A DNA stretch of 13,864 bases from an uncultured Clostridia bacterium (GTDB lineage Bacteria; Bacillota; Clostridia; UBA1381; UMGS1253), in the NCBI GenBank assembly GCA_937892135.1, contig CALAUK010000099.1:1-13864 (forward strand), in the 5' to 3' direction. Positions within the stretch are counted from its first letter, which is position 1, and every line of letters starts with the position of its first letter. The notes beneath the pieces are model-generated. The model ran no database searches. It was not told the origin of the DNA and saw only the letters and a program-made list of their open reading frames with translations. A program made the translations under genes and the position numbers. Below, piece by piece: positions 12,948 through 13,864 of this stretch.

Positions 12948-13864
12948 TTATTTGTTTTCTTTAATTCCTATGCCAAGCTCATTAAGCTGCTTTGTGTCAA
13001 CAACGTCAGGAGCATTGGTCATAAGCTCTGAAGCATTCTGAACCTTAGGAAATGCAATAACTTCACGGATAGACTCTGATCCTGCCAAAAGCATAACAAA
13101 TCTGTCAAGTCCGTATGCCATACCGCCGTGAGGAGGTGTTCCGTATTTAAACGCTTCAAGTAAGAATCCAAATCTTTCCCAAGCCTGCTCTTTAGTAAAG
13201 CCAAGCACCTCAAACATCTTCTGCTGGAATTCTGTGTTAAATATTCTTATAGAACCGCCACCAAGCTCACAGCCGTTTAAAATAACGTCATAAGCCTTTG
13301 CACGAACTCTTGCGGGGTCAGAATCCAAAAATTCAATATCCTCGTCCATAGGTGCTGTGAAAGGATGGTGCTTTGCAACAAATCTTTCATCTTCCTCGCT
13401 GTACTCCAAAAGCGGGAACTCTGTTACCCACAAAAGCTTAAAGTCATCTTTATTAATCATATCAAGGCGTTTTGCAACCTCGCATCTTAGAGCGCCCAAG
13501 GAGTCAAACACAACCTCGTCTTTGTCTGCAACGAACAAAATTGTGTCGCCCACTTTAGCCTCTGCCGCCTTTTTAATGTTTTCTATTTCTTCTTCTGTTA
13601 AGAATTTAGCGATAGGACTTCTTACGCCCTCGCCTTCAACAACCATCCAAGCAAGACCCTTTGCTCTGTATGTCTTAACAAATTCGCCCAAAGAATCAAG
13701 CTCTTTACGGCTAAGCTTTTCCGCTCCGCCGGGAACAGTTATACATCTTACACTTCCGCCGTTTTCAATTGCGCCCGTAAACACACCGAAGCCGCAAGCT
13801 TTAACGATTTCTGAAATGTTTTTAATCTCAAGACCGAAACGCAAATCGGGCTTATCTGAGCCAA
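12948..13864 (-). CDS. aspS: Aspartyl-tRNA synthetase, bacterial type (N-terminal half outside window)
   Basis: Charges tRNA-Asp (or also tRNA-Asn in non-discriminating forms). The frame runs open to the window edge; 304 complete residues are visible, roughly the second half of a protein that is usually about 590. It begins GSDKPDLRFGLEI, a signature of bacterial AspRS, and a methionine start near 13844 would be false because that codon is TTG in the middle of this motif. The GAD insertion domain follows (roughly the first 130 visible residues), then FPLLEY, HHPFTAP, ELGGGSIRIF and class II motif 3 (GGMAYGLDRFVMLLAG). The anticodon-binding domain and motifs 1 and 2 are outside, so tRNA specificity cannot be judged. 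Co-transcribed with rluB. Confidence 0.97.
   Translation of the reverse strand, partial: GSDKPDLRFGLEIKNISEIVKACGFGVFTGAIENGGSVRCITVPGGAEKLSRKELDSLGEFVKTYRAKGLAWMVVEGEGVRSPIAKFLTEEEIENIKKAAEAKVGDTILFVADKDEVVFDSLGALRCEVAKRLDMINKDDFKLLWVTEFPLLEYSEEDERFVAKHHPFTAPMDEDIEFLDSDPARVRAKAYDVILNGCELGGGSIRIFNTEFQQKMFEVLGFTKEQAWERFGFLLEAFKYGTPPHGGMAYGLDRFVMLLAGSESIREVIAFPKVQNASELMTNAPDVVDTKQLNELGIGIKENK

Noticed and set aside
1..13864. Mobile element, CRISPR array, defence or other novel multi-gene system
   Set aside because: No transposase, integrase, spaced direct repeats, tRNA or foreign-looking gene block; every gene belongs to a known housekeeping or energy family.

Overview
This is a contiguous piece of chromosome from an AT-rich, low-GC Gram-positive bacterium, most likely an anaerobic member of the Clostridia (Bacillota). 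The grounds are strong AGGAGG-type ribosome sites, sigma-A-like promoters, the aroQ–pepQ–efp gene order (compare yqhS–yqhT–efp in Bacillus subtilis), and a biotin-dependent sodium-pumping decarboxylase. The species cannot be named from sequence alone. All 14 genes lie on the minus strand, so transcription runs from the right end to the left. I see no mobile element, CRISPR array, tRNA or rRNA. No gap reaches 300 bases; the largest is about 210.

Right to left: (1) 13864–12208 holds the C-terminal half of aspS (cut by the window edge) and the pseudouridine synthase gene rluB, closed by a clear intrinsic terminator. (2) 12097–8527 is a four-gene operon with its own promoter: oadG, a small biotin carrier, oadB and oadA. 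Together these make a membrane decarboxylase of oxaloacetate type that exports Na+, with the usual alpha chain split into two proteins. (3) 8526–7372 is a secreted D-Ala-D-Ala carboxypeptidase. Its ribosome site forms the 3' arm of the hairpin ending the decarboxylase operon. (4) 7310–4937 is lysA (last step of lysine synthesis), driven by a perfect-consensus promoter, then a hairpin and dusB (tRNA dihydrouridine synthase). (5) 4954–1 starts with a second promoter inside the 3' end of dusB and runs guaB, aroE, aroK, aroQ, pepQ and efp. The aro genes are tightly packed or overlapping and encode three shikimate-pathway steps.

The protein content is housekeeping and every gene is intact except for the two cut by the window edges. 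I did not find a new multi-gene system. What merits a second look is RNA-level architecture: short leaders with inverted repeats around or over the ribosome site (dacF-like gene, lysA, guaB, and the oadG leader), especially the combined terminator, Shine-Dalgarno mask and possible loop promoter at 8527–8574.
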